Position numbers and translations under genes: made by a program
Notes under the pieces: generated by a model
What the model was told of the DNA's origin: nothing
Database searches by the model: none
Seen by the model: the letters and a program-made list of their open reading frames with translations, nothing else
NCBI GenBank assembly: GCA_030849465.1
Contig: JARVLF010000005.1
Coordinates: forward strand, 1-64,000
DNA length: 64,000 nt
Origin: Moesziomyces globuligerus
Lineage: Eukaryota; Basidiomycota; Ustilaginomycetes; Ustilaginales; Ustilaginaceae
Direction: 5' to 3'
Shown here: in pieces, positions 49,437 to 64,000 of the stretch
Position numbering within the stretch: position 1 is the stretch's first letter
Layout of the letters: every line of letters begins with the position of its first letter

Positions 49437-52067
49437 GTTCTTCTTGCCGCCCTTCTTGGTCGGCTTGACGTCGTCCTCCTCCTCCTCCTTCTTGACCTTC
49501 TTCTTGCCGCCCGCCGCCTTGCCCATGCCCAGATCCGTCAGCCGGTCGTCCCACTCCTTGAGCCATGCCAGCGTGATACGCGGATCGATGTAGTTAAGCT
49601 TGGACGTGCTCAGCGCCACGTCCGAGGTGTTGTTCTTGTTGACCAGCTCCGCCTCCTGCTTGCGGATCATCTCGTGCTTGCTGAGGATCTTCTTGGCCGA
49701 GCTGGCAAAGTTGCAGCTCGTCGCCTGCGACTTGTTGCTCTTGCGCTCCTTTTCGAGCCGCTTGGCCGTCTCGCTGAGCGCCTTGAGCTCCTCGTCCACC
49801 TGCTTCTTGTCCTTGAACCCCTTGATCGCCGAGCGCACCTCCTCCTCCACGTCCTTGACCTTTTTGGTCTTCTTCTTGCTCTCCTCGGCCGCCAGGCCCT
49901 TCTGCTCGAGCTGGTACTGCAGCTCCGACTGCTGGCGCTTGAACGTCGACTCGAGCTTGGCCTTCTTGTCGCTGATCATCTGCTCCTCGTGCAGCTTGAC
50001 CTTGTCCGCATCCAGATCCTGCTTCTGCATGATCTTGTCAAACTGCTTCATGAACGGAAACTCCTTGGCCTTGTACTCCTTCTTGAGCTCGCCGATCTTG
50101 TGGAACGTGAGGATCTTCTGCTGCTCCTTCATGATCTCGTATCGGATCTGGAAGATCTTGTCCTGCGTGCGCTCGAGGTTGCGGTTGAGCAGCATCGGAT
50201 TCACCGTCTTCTGATGGTTGCACAGGATGGCCACCTGCCGGTTGGCCTCGTTGTACGCCAGCCGGAGGTTGGTCTGGTTGATCTCGCGCTCGGCGGGCGT
50301 GGGCCGCGACTGGATCCACTCCTCGGTCTGCTCGAGTAGGCCCTGGAAGGTGACCGAGGCGTTGTAGGTACGGAAGACCTTGGCGCTGAGGCCCTTCATG
50401 TACTTGGAGAGGAACTGGTTGACCGAGCTGGGCTGGAGCGGCTGCATCTTGCCGCTGGCGGATTCGACGGGCGCGCAAAAGATGGGGTCGGAGGGCTTCT
50501 TGCGTACAAAGTTGCCGCTCTTGTCCTTCATGCCGTTGGTCTTGAGGAACATGGCGATGTTCTTGAAGACGTCCGGGTTGGTGATCTTGAGATCCTCCTC
50601 GAACTTCATCGAGTCCTTGCCGAGGAACTCGAGGTGGATGGTGTCCGGGAGCTTGATCTGGGCGTGCTCGCAGCGGAGGGAGCAGACGCCGTACGTCTCT
50701 GCCTCGTCCTCGCCCTTCTCGTTGCCGGCACGGAGGGAGAAGTTGTCGATGAGCCAGACGATGGTGGCGATCTGACGCTCGTGGCGGACCTTGGACTTGA
50801 GGTTCTTGTTGACGTCGCGGCGGATCTGTTTGACGACCGTGTCGAGCTTGCGCGCCTTTTCGAACTTTTCGCGGTCCGAGTTGGTCTTGAAGTTGGAGGT
50901 GGCGTCGAGGAAGACGTACTTGTACTGGCCGTTGATGTTCTCCTTCCAGTAGGCGAGCCAGGTGACGTCTTTCTTCTCGACGACCTCGGCCCAGTCGCCC
51001 ATGCCGGGCGGCGGCGTTGGGGCCGGGTGATCGGCGCTGTGGTTGATGGTGATGTCGCCGGGTTGGATGCGACGCTTGACCTTGCCGGCCTTGGGATGGG
51101 CGCCGCGACCGAGGAAGAGGCCGGGAGGCTCGACGTTGACGTTGCCGACGCGCTGCTCGACGCCGTCCACGAGGCAGATCTTCCACTTTAGCTCGTCGGC
51201 CTTGCGCTCCTCGATCTCGCGCTTGCGGGCCGAGGGTGCGAGCGACTTTTTGCGCTCGAGCTCTGCGTCCTTGAGGCTGCGCCAGTAGTTGTAGATGTCG
51301 CGAAAGTCGAGCTTGTCGAACGACTTGATCTTTGTGCCGTCGCGTGGGGGGAACCTCTTGAGGTCGGCGGTGAAGTCTTCGAAGAAGTTGCGCCTGAAGA
51401 TGGCGTTCTGTGCGTGCTGTGTCTCGAGCTTGACGGCGTAGAACATGGCGACCTCCTCGGTCTCTGGAGGCAGGTCGACGGGCTTGCCGTCGTACTTGAG
51501 CTTGACATCCTTGGGGAGCGGCTGGTAGGGATCGGGGAAGCGTGGGCCTTTGTGGACAAGCACGTCCCACTTCTTTTCGCCGGAGCCGGTGATGGACATG
51601 GTCTTTGGTGGTTTGCGATTGGACTTGGTGGAGCGACTCAGCGGCTGGTCATCATCATCATCGTCGTCGTCGTCACCGTCCTCTTCGTCGTCGTCCTCTT
51701 CGTCGTCGTCGTCGTCGTCACCGCTGCCGCTACTGCTTCTCTTGTTGACGACGGCTGTGAGTGGGGCGTCGGAGTCCGAGTCGGATCCATCGTCGTCATC
51801 GTCGTCGTCCTCCTTCTTGACGCCGTTCTGGGACGAGATGGCGGATGTGAGCGGCACGTCCGAGTCGTCGCTGGAGAGATCGCTCTCTTCGACCTTGGGT
51901 CGTTTTGCGAGCGGCTTGTCGTCGTCATCGTCGTCGGAGCTGACGTCAGAGTCGCCAAAGAGGCTTGGCTTTGCTGGACGCTTTGAGTGTCCGTTGGTGG
52001 CGCCGAGGTCGGAGCCGGATGCGAGGGGAGCCGACATGGGTTCGTCCTTGATTTGGAGGCTCGTCAT
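48987..52067 (-). CDS. TOP1: DNA topoisomerase I (type IB)
   Basis: 1026 aa, one exon, ATG 52067. The N-terminal 160 residues are Asp/Glu/Ser-rich with Lys motifs, the usual disordered nuclear-targeting tail. The core (from about KKWDVLVHKGPRFPDPYQPLP) binds DNA and contains WLIDNFSLRAGNEK...YGVCSLR, KVFRTYNASVTF and LCNHQK. A Lys/Glu-rich coiled-coil linker precedes the C-terminal motif SKLNYIDPRITLAW, whose Tyr (residue 826) attacks DNA. Beyond it a further 200 residues (polyAla, charged blocks) extend past the usual eukaryotic C terminus, which normally ends shortly after the active-site region. The enzyme relaxes supercoils in transcription and replication. Confidence 0.97.
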
Positions 52068-53480
52068 TGTCGGATCGTGTGTCGGTGGAAGATGCAGCAG
52101 CAGATGGATTGTGTCGGAGCTGGGAGCACGACTGACTGCGTCGGATCAGCAGGGGAAGCTGCGACGACGGGGCTTGCTGAGCCTTTAGGGGCGTGTGCTC
52201 ATCAAGAGGGCGAGGGCGAGGGCGAGGGCGAGCGCGTGTGACACTGCAGGTGGAGGCGGCGGTGCCGCGAAGGGACGGGAAGCGAGCGCTGAGTCGCGGG
52301 CGAGCAAGAGGTTTTCTTTCGGATCGACTGCGACCTGGTGGGTTCGGAGGTGAAGGCGCGCTCGGGGATGTGATGGTCAGGAGGCAAAAAAAGAGGCGTG
52401 GGCGTCGAGGTGACGCGCTGAGCTCGGCGGGGGCGTGGGTCGTGTGGGATGAGGGATTGGCCAGGAGCGGCTTAGCCGAGGGCGAGCGAGCGAGCGAGCA
52501 AACGAGCGCAGGATAGCAATGCTTCTCAGAGCGCCGTAGCGAACAAGCCATCTGCAGTCAAACTCAAAGCGGCACACGTTCGACGCTGGCCCTCGCAATT
52601 TTTTCGCCCTGGGACTGCCTTGAGCCAACCAACCAACCAACCAAGCGAAGCTTGACAGTAATTTACAGTAGCTTGCATTCGGCTGTCTCTCTGTGTCTGT
52701 GTGTGCATTCGGCAGGCTGCTTCCAATTTTTTTGGCCGACTCGACGCGTGGAGGTTTGGCGTCTGCTTCGGAGCGCGACGTCACCTCGACCTGCCCAACG
52801 GGGCCACGGGCGCATTGCGCGCGCGGCTCGAACCCACGCGTTGGCTGCCACTCTCCCGCGCTGATGAAGGTTGAGGCGGTTACGAGGCCCGCATCCTCAT
52901 ACAGTCCCCACTCGGCACACGAGCGTGGCTGCAAGGTTGTTGTATGAAGAGCATGCGAGCGGATGCCACAGTTGCGGGTGGCGTCGCGTCGTGCTGGAAA
53001 CAACGACTGCCGAATGCGTCTAGGCTGCCCCATTTCTTCATCAGTGGCACTGGCACGGGTTGGGTGTGCATTGTCAACGCGTCGGTCGGGCGGGCTTGGA
53101 CCCCGTTTGGGAAAAGTTTTCTCGTACGAGACGACTCGGAACTCCAAATTCGTCTCGGCTCCGCTTGTCAGCTGGCTCCGCGCTGGTAGCCGCTGAGGAG
53201 TGCGAAGGCCAACCAACCATCGCTGCTCCACACCCAACAAGCCTTGATCGAAAGCACGCTGATATCCGTCGTCTCCTCACCTTGGCGACGAAACCACACA
53301 TCGGGAGCACACTAGCGGTAAGTGGCACAATGGCCATGCGTGCGACCACGAGCAAAAGGGTGGCTAGCACATCTGGGTTGTAAGGTCTGGGCAATCAAGC
53401 TGACTGTCTCGCATCTTTGTGTCTACTGCTGCTGCTCTCGACTGCGGTCCACTGATCTTCGGCAACATAGATCGCACAGC
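52068..53480. other. 1.4-kb divergent intergenic region (TOP1 / complex I subunit)
   Basis: No gene supported. Contains four CCAA repeats (AACCAACCAACCAACC near 52627) and a weak B-box-like GGGTTCGAGCC near 52830 that does not complete a tRNA. The 3' part presumably holds the promoter of the small complex I gene. Confidence 0.5.
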
Positions 53481-53696
53481 ATGCCGCAACTCTACCGTGA
53501 TCCCTGGGCGAAGCGCGAGGCGTGGCGCAAGCACCCGGTCTTCTCGCACCGCTTCTTTGCGCGCAACATCTTCCCCGGCTTTGGCATCGGCCTCGGCGCG
53601 TTTGCCATCTACCTCGCCGTCGACACCATCACACATCCCTCCAACATCGAAAAGCTCAAGGAGGACGCCCGCAAGCAGACCGGTCACAGCCACTAG
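53481..53696 (+). CDS. NDUFB3: Complex I B12-type accessory subunit (NDUFB3 family)
   Basis: 71 aa from ATG 53481. It starts MPQLYRDPWAKREAWRKHPVF, followed by one hydrophobic segment (GFGIGLGAFAIYLAVDTI) and a short polar tail. Size, the single transmembrane helix and the DPWxKREAWRxHP motif match the NDUF_B12 family of mitochondrial NADH:ubiquinone oxidoreductase, an accessory subunit of the membrane arm. No cleavable presequence, as usual for this family. Confidence 0.85.
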   Translation: MPQLYRDPWAKREAWRKHPVFSHRFFARNIFPGFGIGLGAFAIYLAVDTITHPSNIEKLKEDARKQTGHSH

Positions 53697-56771
<3,075 letters not shown>

Positions 56772-57725
56772 ACCCCCTCGGTGCTCCTCAATTTCAAAAC
56801 GATAGAGTTTGTCGCACTCGCTTTTGGTCTCCCATGCTCTCGGAATCCGATTCACAGGCTTGCTTGCCTTTGCTGCCGTGCGAGTGTCGTGGGCAGGGGC
56901 GTGCGCGTGTTTGGGTCCACCTGGTTGGGCGTTGGCGCCAGGCGAACCCTGTCCACAGACCCCCGACTGAATCCACAATGGAAAAGTGAGATGAGCGCGC
57001 ACCCGGAGTGGGGCAAGTGCCAAAAGTGGGTAAAAGCACATGCGCTTGTCGGTCTTTGCGTCGCCAGCACCACGAGCACGAGCTGAATCACACAAGGCCA
57101 TGTGCGGGTCCAACATGAGCTCGAGGCAGCTGCCTCGGACCGTGTACAGCTCGTGGTCATGTTTCGAACCACCGTCCGAGGCCGACTGTGCCGAGCATGT
57201 GCCATCCCGCACGCCCGCAAGCGCATGGGTCGATCGATCGGAGCACGGAGCAGCAGCGCAGGACACAGGTCGCGCCTCGGCCGTTTCATCCCACTCGACA
57301 GCTCTTCGTTTCGACTCGCCAACGACCGCGCACACTTTCCCCAAAGACCGAATGCCTTGAAGCTCGCCGCGTTGGGTGCGGGTGCGACGCTACTTCGGTG
57401 CGTCACGCATGACGATGCTCTGCACCGCCAACACTCGACTGCAATCATCTCAGCATCGCGGGCGAAGAGGGAGCCGGGACACTAGAAGGCAAAGAAGAAG
57501 GAGACTTGATTAAACCATTGCACGCCGAAAAACTAAAGAGAGAGTGTGTTGTGTAACCGAAAGCAAGAGAATGTGTGTGTGTGTCTCAAAAAAGAGACAG
57601 GTCTGTAGGGGAAGTGATCCGGTGCCTCGCCTTGGCTGGCCCGTAAATCACTCGCGACCTGCGTGACCCGACTTGATCACTACCGTTCCTCAGGAAGAGA
57701 GCCCGGTGCTAGTGAGTTGTCGAGC
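56772..57725. other. Convergent intergenic region, no gene supported
   Basis: Between the 3' ends of MET3 and the Gly/Asn repeat gene. Contains a GTGTGTGTGT microsatellite near 57572. Open frames show no conserved content. Confidence 0.5.
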
Positions 57726-60185
57726 TTAGGCGCGGACGGGGGTCCAGAGTCTTCCTGCGCCGAGGGGGCGAGCTCCACGGCGAAGCTTGACGTGGAAGTT
57801 GTCGCCGGTACCGGGAAGACCAAGGTCGAGACCGAGACCAGTTCCGACGATGACGTTTCCGTTACCATGACCGTTTCCGCTCTGGTTGCTACCTACGGTC
57901 TGACCGTTACCGATGATGATGTTACCGTTACCGTTGCCCGAGCCCGAGTCGTTCGAACCGACCTGGTTCCCACTACCGAGGATGAGGTTCAGGTTACCGT
58001 TACCAGTGCCCGCACCGCTGTCCTTCTGACCATTGCCGTTGTTCGAACCGACCTGGTTGTTGCCCAGCGAGAGGTTGCCGTTTCCATCGCCCGACCCATT
58101 CGCCGAACCGGCGTTGCCGTTGCCGTTGTTGCTACCAATCTCTCCACCGCCCACGTTGAGGTTGCCGTTCAGCAGCCCGTTGCCAGACCCCGTGTTGCCG
58201 TTGCCATTGTTGCTCCCCGCTCCGTTGGCCAGGTTCAGGTTGCCGTCCCCGACGCCGTTGAGCGCACCGGCATTGTTGTTGCCGTTCTTGTCGCCATTGC
58301 CCGATCCGGCGTTGAGGTTGCCATCCGCCACTCCGTTGGCCGCACCCGTGTTGGCATTGCCATTCTGGTTGCCGTTGTTGCTGCCCAGGTTGGCATTGCC
58401 GTCCGCAACGCCGTTGGCAGAGCCCGGGTTGTTGTTGCCGTTCTCGTTGCCGTTGCTCGATCCAAGGTTGGCATTGCCATCCGCTACACCGTTCAGAGCG
58501 CCCGAGTTGCTGTTGCCGTTCTTGTCACCATTGTTGCTCCCGGCGTTGAGGTTGCCATCGGCGACACCGTTGGCGGCACCCGTGTTGCCGTTGCCGTTCT
58601 TGTCGCCGTTGTTGCTACCAAGGTTGGCATTGCCGTCCGCAACACCGTTCAGCGAACCGGGGTTGTTGTTGCCGTTCTCGTTGCCGTTGTTGCTACCGGC
58701 GTTGAGGTTGCCGTCGGCGACACCGTTGAGCGAGCCGGCGTTGTTGTTGCCGTTCTTGTCGCCATTGTTGCTACCGAGGTTGGCGTTGCCGTCGACGATA
58801 CCGTTGCCCGAGCCCGCGTTGCCGTTGCCGTTCTGGTTGCCGTTGTTGCTACCGAGGTTGGCGTTGCCGTCGACGATACCGTTGCCCGAGCCCGCGTTGC
58901 CGTTGCCGTTCTGGTTGCCGTTGTTCGAGCCCGCGTTGAGGTTGCCATCGAGCAGGCCGTTGGCCGAACCGGCATTGTTGTTGCCGTTTTGGTTGCCATT
59001 GTTCGAGCCGAGGTTCAGGTTGCCGTTGCCAACACCATCGAGGCTACCCGAGTTGTTGTTGCCATTGCCGTTGCCATTGTTCGAACCCAGGTTGCCGTTG
59101 CCGTTCAGCACACCGTCAAGGCTGCCCGAGTTGTTGTTGCCATTGTTGTTGCCATTGTTGCTGCCCGGGTTCAGGTTGCCGTTGCCAATGCCGTTGCCGG
59201 AACCAGAGTTGTTGTTTCCGTTGTTGTTGCCATTGTTGCTACCCGGGTTCAGGTTGCCGTTGCCAATGCCGTTGCCGGAACCAGAGTTGTTGTTTCCGTT
59301 GTTGTTGCCATTGTTGGACCCGAGGTTGCCATTGCCGTTGCCAATGCCGTTGCCAGCCCCGGTGTTGCCGTTGCCGTTGCCGCCACCGTTGCCACCACCG
59401 GTGTTGCCGCCGCCATTGCCTCCGCCGTTGCCGCCGCCGGTGTTGCCTCCACCGTTGTTGCCGCCGTTGGAGCCGCCACCGTTGGAGCCGCCACCGTTGG
59501 AGCCGCCACCGTTCGAGCCGCCGCCGTTGGAGCCGCCGCCATTGGAGCCACCACCGTTCGAGCCTCCGCCGTTGGAGCCGCCACCGTTGGAGCCACCACC
59601 GTTGGAGCCGCCACCGTTGGAGCCGCCGCCGTTGGAACCGCCATTGGAGCCACCGTTGGAACCACCGTTGGAACCGCCGTTGGAACCGCCGTTGGAGCCA
59701 CCGTTAGAACCACCGTTGGAACCGCCGTTGGAACCACCGCTGGAACCACCGCCGTTAGAGCCCGAGCCCGAACCCGAGCCCGAACCTGGGTGGGAGCCCG
59801 AGCCGGAGCCCGAACCCGAACCGGAGCCGGAGCCCGAACCAGAGCCAGAGCCAGAGTCGGTGCCCTTACCGCCCGAGCCGGAGCCGGAGCCCGAGCCCGA
59901 GCCCGAGCCCGAGCCGGAGCCGGAGCCCCAGGTAGGGTTGCCCGAGCCCGAACCTGCGCCAGCGCCGCCCCAAGGGCCGCTGCCACCGGGGAGGCCCCAG
60001 GAGCCTGTGGTGCAGGTGCAGTAGCAGCCGGCGAGGGGAGCCTGCGAGTAAGTGGGGACGGGGAACGACTGGGCGACGGGCTGGGTAGCGTTAGCAGCCG
60101 CCGGGGGCGCGCACGTTCCGCTGTCGGCCGAAACCAGAGTGAGCGAGGCCAGCACAAGCGCCGACGCCGAGACCTTGATCTTCAT
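57726..60185 (-). CDS. Secreted Gly/Asn repeat protein, 819 aa
   Basis: ATG 60185 opens a signal peptide ([20 protein letters not shown]). A short Cys-containing region (GTCAPP...[12 protein letters not shown]) follows, then Gly-Ser dipeptide runs (residues about 85-140), then GGSN and GGGSN blocks to about 240, then a Gly/Asn array. That array has about thirteen units of exactly 26 residues on the plan SNNGNxNGNxN-xGSxNGVxDGNxNxG, followed by five or six degenerate units that gain hydrophobic triplets ([20 protein letters not shown]). The end is a short basic tail. I do not recognise a family. The composition suggests a wall or surface polymer; the regular S/N/G spacing recalls amyloid-forming or beta-solenoid repeats (inference). 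Long plus-strand frames here are shadows of the repeat. Confidence 0.85.
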   Translation of the reverse strand: MKIKVSASALVLASLTLVSADSGTCAPPAAANATQPVAQSFPVPTYSQAPLAGCYCTCTTGSWGLPGGSGPWGGAGAGSGSGNPTWGSGSGSGSGSGSGSGSGSGGKGTDSGSGSGSGSGSGSGSGSGSGSHPGSGSGSGSGSNGGGSSGGSNGGSNGGSNGGSNGGSNGGSNGGSNGGSNGGSNGGGSNGGGSNGGGSNGGGSNGGGSNGGGSNGGGSNGGGSNGGGSNGGGSNGGGSNGGNNGGGNTGGGNGGGNGGGNTGGGNGGGNGNGNTGAGNGIGNGNGNLGSNNGNNNGNNNSGSGNGIGNGNLNPGSNNGNNNGNNNSGSGNGIGNGNLNPGSNNGNNNGNNNSGSLDGVLNGNGNLGSNNGNGNGNNNSGSLDGVGNGNLNLGSNNGNQNGNNNAGSANGLLDGNLNAGSNNGNQNGNGNAGSGNGIVDGNANLGSNNGNQNGNGNAGSGNGIVDGNANLGSNNGDKNGNNNAGSLNGVADGNLNAGSNNGNENGNNNPGSLNGVADGNANLGSNNGDKNGNGNTGAANGVADGNLNAGSNNGDKNGNSNSGALNGVADGNANLGSSNGNENGNNNPGSANGVADGNANLGSNNGNQNGNANTGAANGVADGNLNAGSGNGDKNGNNNAGALNGVGDGNLNLANGAGSNNGNGNTGSGNGLLNGNLNVGGGEIGSNNGNGNAGSANGSGDGNGNLSLGNNQVGSNNGNGQKDSGAGTGNGNLNLILGSGNQVGSNDSGSGNGNGNIIIGNGQTVGSNQSGNGHGNGNVIVGTGLGLDLGLPGTGDNFHVKLRRGARPLGAGRLWTPVRA
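58218..59315. repeat. 78-bp coding tandem repeat (about 14 units)
   Basis: DNA counterpart of the 26-residue units in the secreted Gly/Asn protein. Units keep length exactly but differ at many third positions, so the array is old or under selection rather than freshly amplified, apart from two adjacent unit pairs that are nearly identical. Confidence 0.85.
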
Positions 60186-63100
60186 CCTGATGTATATCCA
60201 AGTGGTGAGGGGGACTCTCGTTCGAAGAAGGGTCTAGCAACCGCCAAGCAAGAGGAAGCGCGTGTGTCTTGAGGGCCGGATGAGAGAGGATGAGAGGATG
60301 AAGAAGAGGGGGAAATGGGAAGGGATGTTCAGGATCGACTTATATGTGGTTTCGAGGCGGGTTGAGGTTTCAAGATGATCGCTGGGTGACTCGCACCGCA
60401 AGGGTGTGAGGATGCTCAGTCGATCCCTCCCCCCCTGCCCCCCTTCCCCCTCCGGAGCCGTGTGTGAGGCAGTTCGGGGTTTCGCAGCACGGTCGATCAA
60501 TGGACGATCGTCCCACCTTTGCGAGGCAACGAGGCGCAACGGTCCAAGTAACGAGGGCTGGGGGCTTGGACGGCGGCGGGGGCGGGTGCTGGGAGGGGCG
60601 TCGGTTTGCATCTTGCTAAGCGAAATGCATTCACATGCGCCCCCGGCAATCCAAGCCGCTGCGACCCCGCGCCATGTTGGACGTATGGATCGTCAAGGAG
60701 GGAGAAGCGCCAAGCGGTTGACCGAGACGCTGGGCGTCGTCTGGAAGCCGCTGACGCTCGGCCATGCGTGGTGCGGATCTGCAAGGGCGCCAAAGCGCTA
60801 CGAGCCGAACGAGGAACCCGGGTCTAGACGCCCGGCGCGGTCGCCAAGCCGGATGGTGTGGAGCGAGCTGTCTCAGCGCGCCCAGTCAGCGGCAAGCGGC
60901 ACTGTGGTCTTTGTTTTGCACAGGAAGGAATAGGAAGGCGGATAGAAATGTCTCAGAACGGTGGTGCCGGGTTTCGCTAGCGCCCATTGAAGAGAATAGG
61001 CGATGTGACTCCGACGGGGCCCAGCTGCGAGAGTATATGCTAGGGTCAGGGAGAGAGGGTTCAAGGTCCGCAGCGACGGTGCAGATGGGAATAGCTGGAC
61101 GAGACGAGCTGTGGGGCGGGTTGGCGATTTGATTGGCTAAGGACGAAAGGGGGGGGATAGCAGTATGCGGGGGCTGAGACTTGTGGGTGATGAGCGTTAG
61201 TCTGGGAACCTGCTGTGTGCGGTACTGAACGTGACGAACGTGACCCAAGGCGACGAGGGGAGGCTTTGGCAAGATGCGGAGAAGGGTCAGGAACGAGCGG
61301 AAGGGGGCGAGGATCGGCAGGCTGCATTTGCAGTCTTTGCCAGGGCGGTGAGGAGGATTTGTGCAGAAGTCGACAGGTGGTTTGGCAGCGAGCGGAGCTT
61401 TGCGGCCAGACGAGCTCGCTTGGGCAAGGGGGATGTGCATTTGCAGGGCTTTCCGTGTCTCAGCCGCCGCCCAACACTGCAGCCCTGGCCTGCTGACAAG
61501 GTGATTTGGCAATTCTAGCTCAAGCGAGTGCGCAAAAGCGCCGTTTGTGGAGCCGAATGTCTCGGCTACGCAACCCAGCGCACACAGAGATGCATTGATG
61601 CACCTTGCAGCACACTCACTCTCTAGAGCCCCACTGATGTCGATCTCTCGAGAGGAGAAAGATGCACTTTTTCCATGCAGGTCCCGCCCCTCGGACCGGG
61701 TTTCAAGATGGCAAAGATCGCCAAACCAACTCACACCAGCGCCACCTTTCCTTCCATTGTCCCACCGCCTAGAGCCGCTCTGATCGACTGCGGGGCAACT
61801 CGTTCCACCAAGGTTGCCACTAACTTTAGCCGCCTGGTCGTCTTTGCGCGCTTGACCCTCATCCCGTGACCCAAATCCACCTCTACTGTCGCTTACGATT
61901 CTTATGCTTGTAGCACGCGCAGGCGGGAGCTCAATACCTGCAAGATGGATTTGGCGACAGTGTGACTGCAACGCACTCGGATCTGCCGACCATCTGTGGA
62001 GGGCGTATGCGGTTTCAGCTGGGCTCGAGTCTCTTGAGCTTCTTCCCAAGCACGAGAATTCGGGCGAGCAGCTGAAAGGTAAAGCTTCAAGCGCAGGCGA
62101 GCGGCTGACATCTGACACGGGCTTGCGCAGCCTGTGTGATTTTCTTTTTCAGCCCCGCCCGTCATGCTTGGCAGTGTGTGAGTGCCGCGCTCGCTCTTGG
62201 GCGGCTGCTGCTCAAGCCCCCGGCAATCGTCGGAGTCTGGTTGACCCAAGCCCCGCGTTGAAAAACGTCGCGTAAAGCGGCCTCGACGCGGATCCTCCGT
62301 TGCCAGAACGCACACGCGCGGCTCGCGGCTCCCAACCTCTCTTGATCGGAGCTCCAATCGAAACCCCCTTTACAGCTTTAGCCGCCCCCAGCTGAAAGCC
62401 TTGCAGAGAGAGAGACTTGGGAAAGACGGAGCTTGCGACGGCGACGCTCCGACTTTCTTTATTTTTTCCTTGCGTTTTCAGCCCCTACGCAAGACTACGC
62501 AAGACAAGAACCTAGACCTTTGCAACCATAGCTCTGGCTTGAATTCCCCACCTCTCTCCCTACAGCCGGGGGGGGGGGGGGTGTCTTGTTTGATCCACCG
62601 CTACTCCGCCTTTGCGTTTGTTGGGCTCAGCCTCTCCGCCCTCTTTTGTTTGGCAGCACGTCTTCCCCCCCCCCCCTTCCCCTTTCTCTCAGCTGGGTTC
62701 TGGCAAGGCTTCCGAACTTTCACAACGTGATCGGTCTTCGGCAGACAAGTAGGGGGCGGTGTTGGCAATTTTTCCCGAACCCAGCGAGTCTGCTCTCGTC
62801 CGCGTCCGTGTCCGGTGTGAAAGATGAGCGTTTCGCATCTCGGCCACCGCCAAGGTCGCCTCGCTTTGGCCTTTCTGGATTGGCTCGAGGCGCAGTGTGG
62901 AGTCAAAGCGGCGTCAAACATGCAAGGAGCCCTGCCGCCGATTCAATGCCCGTCGGCCGCCCCGTGCTTTTTCTTTTTCTTTTCTTTCTTTGGCGCTTGA
63001 CCACCTGCAAGGGGCTCTCCAATCTCGAACGTCTCTCCAAACCTATGCGCTGATCGTCGAGGCTCCCTCGCCGGGCTCCGAGAGCCGGATCCGCATTGGG

Positions 63101-64000
63101 TTGCGCATCGTTCGGCCGCCATCTTAGCGTCGAGTCGCCTAGGGAGCGCATTTCCTAGCGAATCCCGTAGGCGAGGTATAGCTCAGATCCTCCAGTCGGC
63201 AACCCAGCCGAAGCACCACGTTGGTTTCGACAAAGGCCCCTGCAGCAGACCCATCTCGTGACCCTTACGATCCAGCTTCGCCTGCCTTTGCCTCGATGCG
63301 GTGGTTGGCGAGGTGGGACGGCATGGCCTGATCCGCTCCCCCGATGCTGCCAGATTCAACATGGGCGTCGAAACCGACCCCCAAGGCGCTTTAGGCGAGA
63401 CCGCATGCAAAAGCCACGACAACCAACCACCACGCTGGCCCAGCCTTCGCAAAGCCAGTCTGCGCCTTTGCACTGAACTCTCGCCTTCTCGACCCGCCTT
63501 TTGCGCCACCTCCAAGCGTGCTTACGCCTCTGCCAAGTTGGCAGCGGCGAATGCAGAGCTGTTTGAATGCTCATGGCGGGTTACGCCAGTTTGCAAGCGG
63601 ATATTTTCGCCCGAGGTGTGTGCTGACCAAAAGGCGGCAGAGGCGCACGCGTGCGGGAATCGCCGAGACACTTTTCGCGGGCGTTGGGCCCCGCCGAAAA
63701 CAAAGAAAAGCTGCCTCGTTCCTCAGCCTCGCTCTTGTTGGCCGGCAAATCAACGCCCTCGGCCAAGCTCCTATCCTCCGCCAGCTGACTCCTCATGCGA
63801 GTCCGCCATGGCCTTACTGTACCGTGCGGGCTTTCGGCATCTCGCTCAAGGCCGTAGGTGCAGGCGCAAGGAAGTTGGCCCAATGCGGTTCGAGGATCTG
63901 CGCCGTAGAGTCTCGCCAAATCACCAATTCCCGTGCCTGCATCCAACCCAGGCTTCCCCCGACTTCCGCAAAAGACCATTTTTAAAACTGTTAAGCTCAG
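60186..64000. other. 3.8-kb region without a supported gene
   Basis: Apart from the promoter of the Gly/Asn protein gene, I see no domain, no convincing splice-linked frame and no RNA gene. It contains homopolymers (G14 at 62568-62581, C12 at 62665-62676) and C-rich stretches near 60430. It may be the long upstream region of a gene beyond the right border. Confidence 0.45.
60339..60344 (-). promoter_or_regulatory. TATA-like element of the Gly/Asn protein gene
   Basis: TATAAG (minus strand) about 155 bases upstream of ATG 60185, in CACATATAAGTCG. Position-based inference. Confidence 0.3.

Noticed and set aside
52776..52940. tRNA-like sequence on the minus strand (GGGTTCGAGCC and a D-arm-like GCCGAGTGG)
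   Set aside because: No acceptor stem pairs with the 3' side and the anticodon arm does not fold with a seven-base loop.
57663..60272. Two plus-strand frames (869 and 663 codons) across the Gly/Asn repeat gene
   Set aside because: They are translations of the same 78-bp repeat in other frames (Val/Ala or Pro/Leu runs) with no signal peptide or domain.
60886..62118. 410-codon minus-strand frame
   Set aside because: Long but lacks an ATG in good context, any domain or a consistent composition; typical chance frame in GC-rich DNA.

Overview
The window is a chromosome end of a fungus, most likely a basidiomycete smut or its yeast relatives (Ustilaginales). It begins with 29 tandem CCCTAA units, the TTAGGG-type telomere. 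The genes are GC-rich, mostly intron-poor and of fungal type: CHD1, RAD18, PEX5, TOP1, ATP sulfurylase fused to an APS-kinase-like domain, ATP synthase gamma and eIF2-beta. Two nuclear tRNA genes carry the short intron one base 3' of the anticodon. The smut assignment rests on overall gene style and is inference, not a database match.

Bases 1-4300 are a telomere-associated module. An open frame pointing at the telomere (850 to 1, minus) has no stop and reads into the telomere repeat as Leu-Gly. Behind it lie an 88-bp repeat, a 937-aa zinc-finger protein of unknown function and a 22-bp repeat. Bases 4400-9400 look like decaying accessory DNA: a frameshifted glyoxalase/VOC gene, an Atg22-like major facilitator, a broken secreted Thr-rich protein and an SRPBCC-domain gene.

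Bases 9600-27900 are a core block: a small unknown ORF, RAD18, tRNA-Val(AAC), CHD1, a LysM protein, a GNAT-like protein, a seven-exon CENP-V/GFA protein, tRNA-Ile(AAT), ATP3 (four exons) and the eIF2-beta gene (two exons). I reconstructed the exons of the last three spliced genes by hand.

Bases 28510-37020 are an 8.5-kb non-coding repeat island. It contains short elements with terminal inverted repeats and many palindromic AGCCACC/GGTGGCT arms. Several copies carry tRNA-like Pol III A and B boxes followed by a T-run. One copy is interrupted by a degenerate 2.6-kb Tc1/mariner-like transposon. This is the most unusual part of the window.

Bases 37259-60185 return to genes: a full-size ABCB transporter, a secreted aspartic protease, PEX5, an RPEL protein, TOP1, a complex I B12 subunit, MET3 and an 819-aa secreted Gly/Asn repeat protein built from 26-residue units. 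The last 3.8 kb contains no gene I can support. The core genes serve unrelated housekeeping roles (chromatin and DNA repair, mitochondrial energy, peroxisome import, sulfate assimilation); no metabolic cluster is evident.
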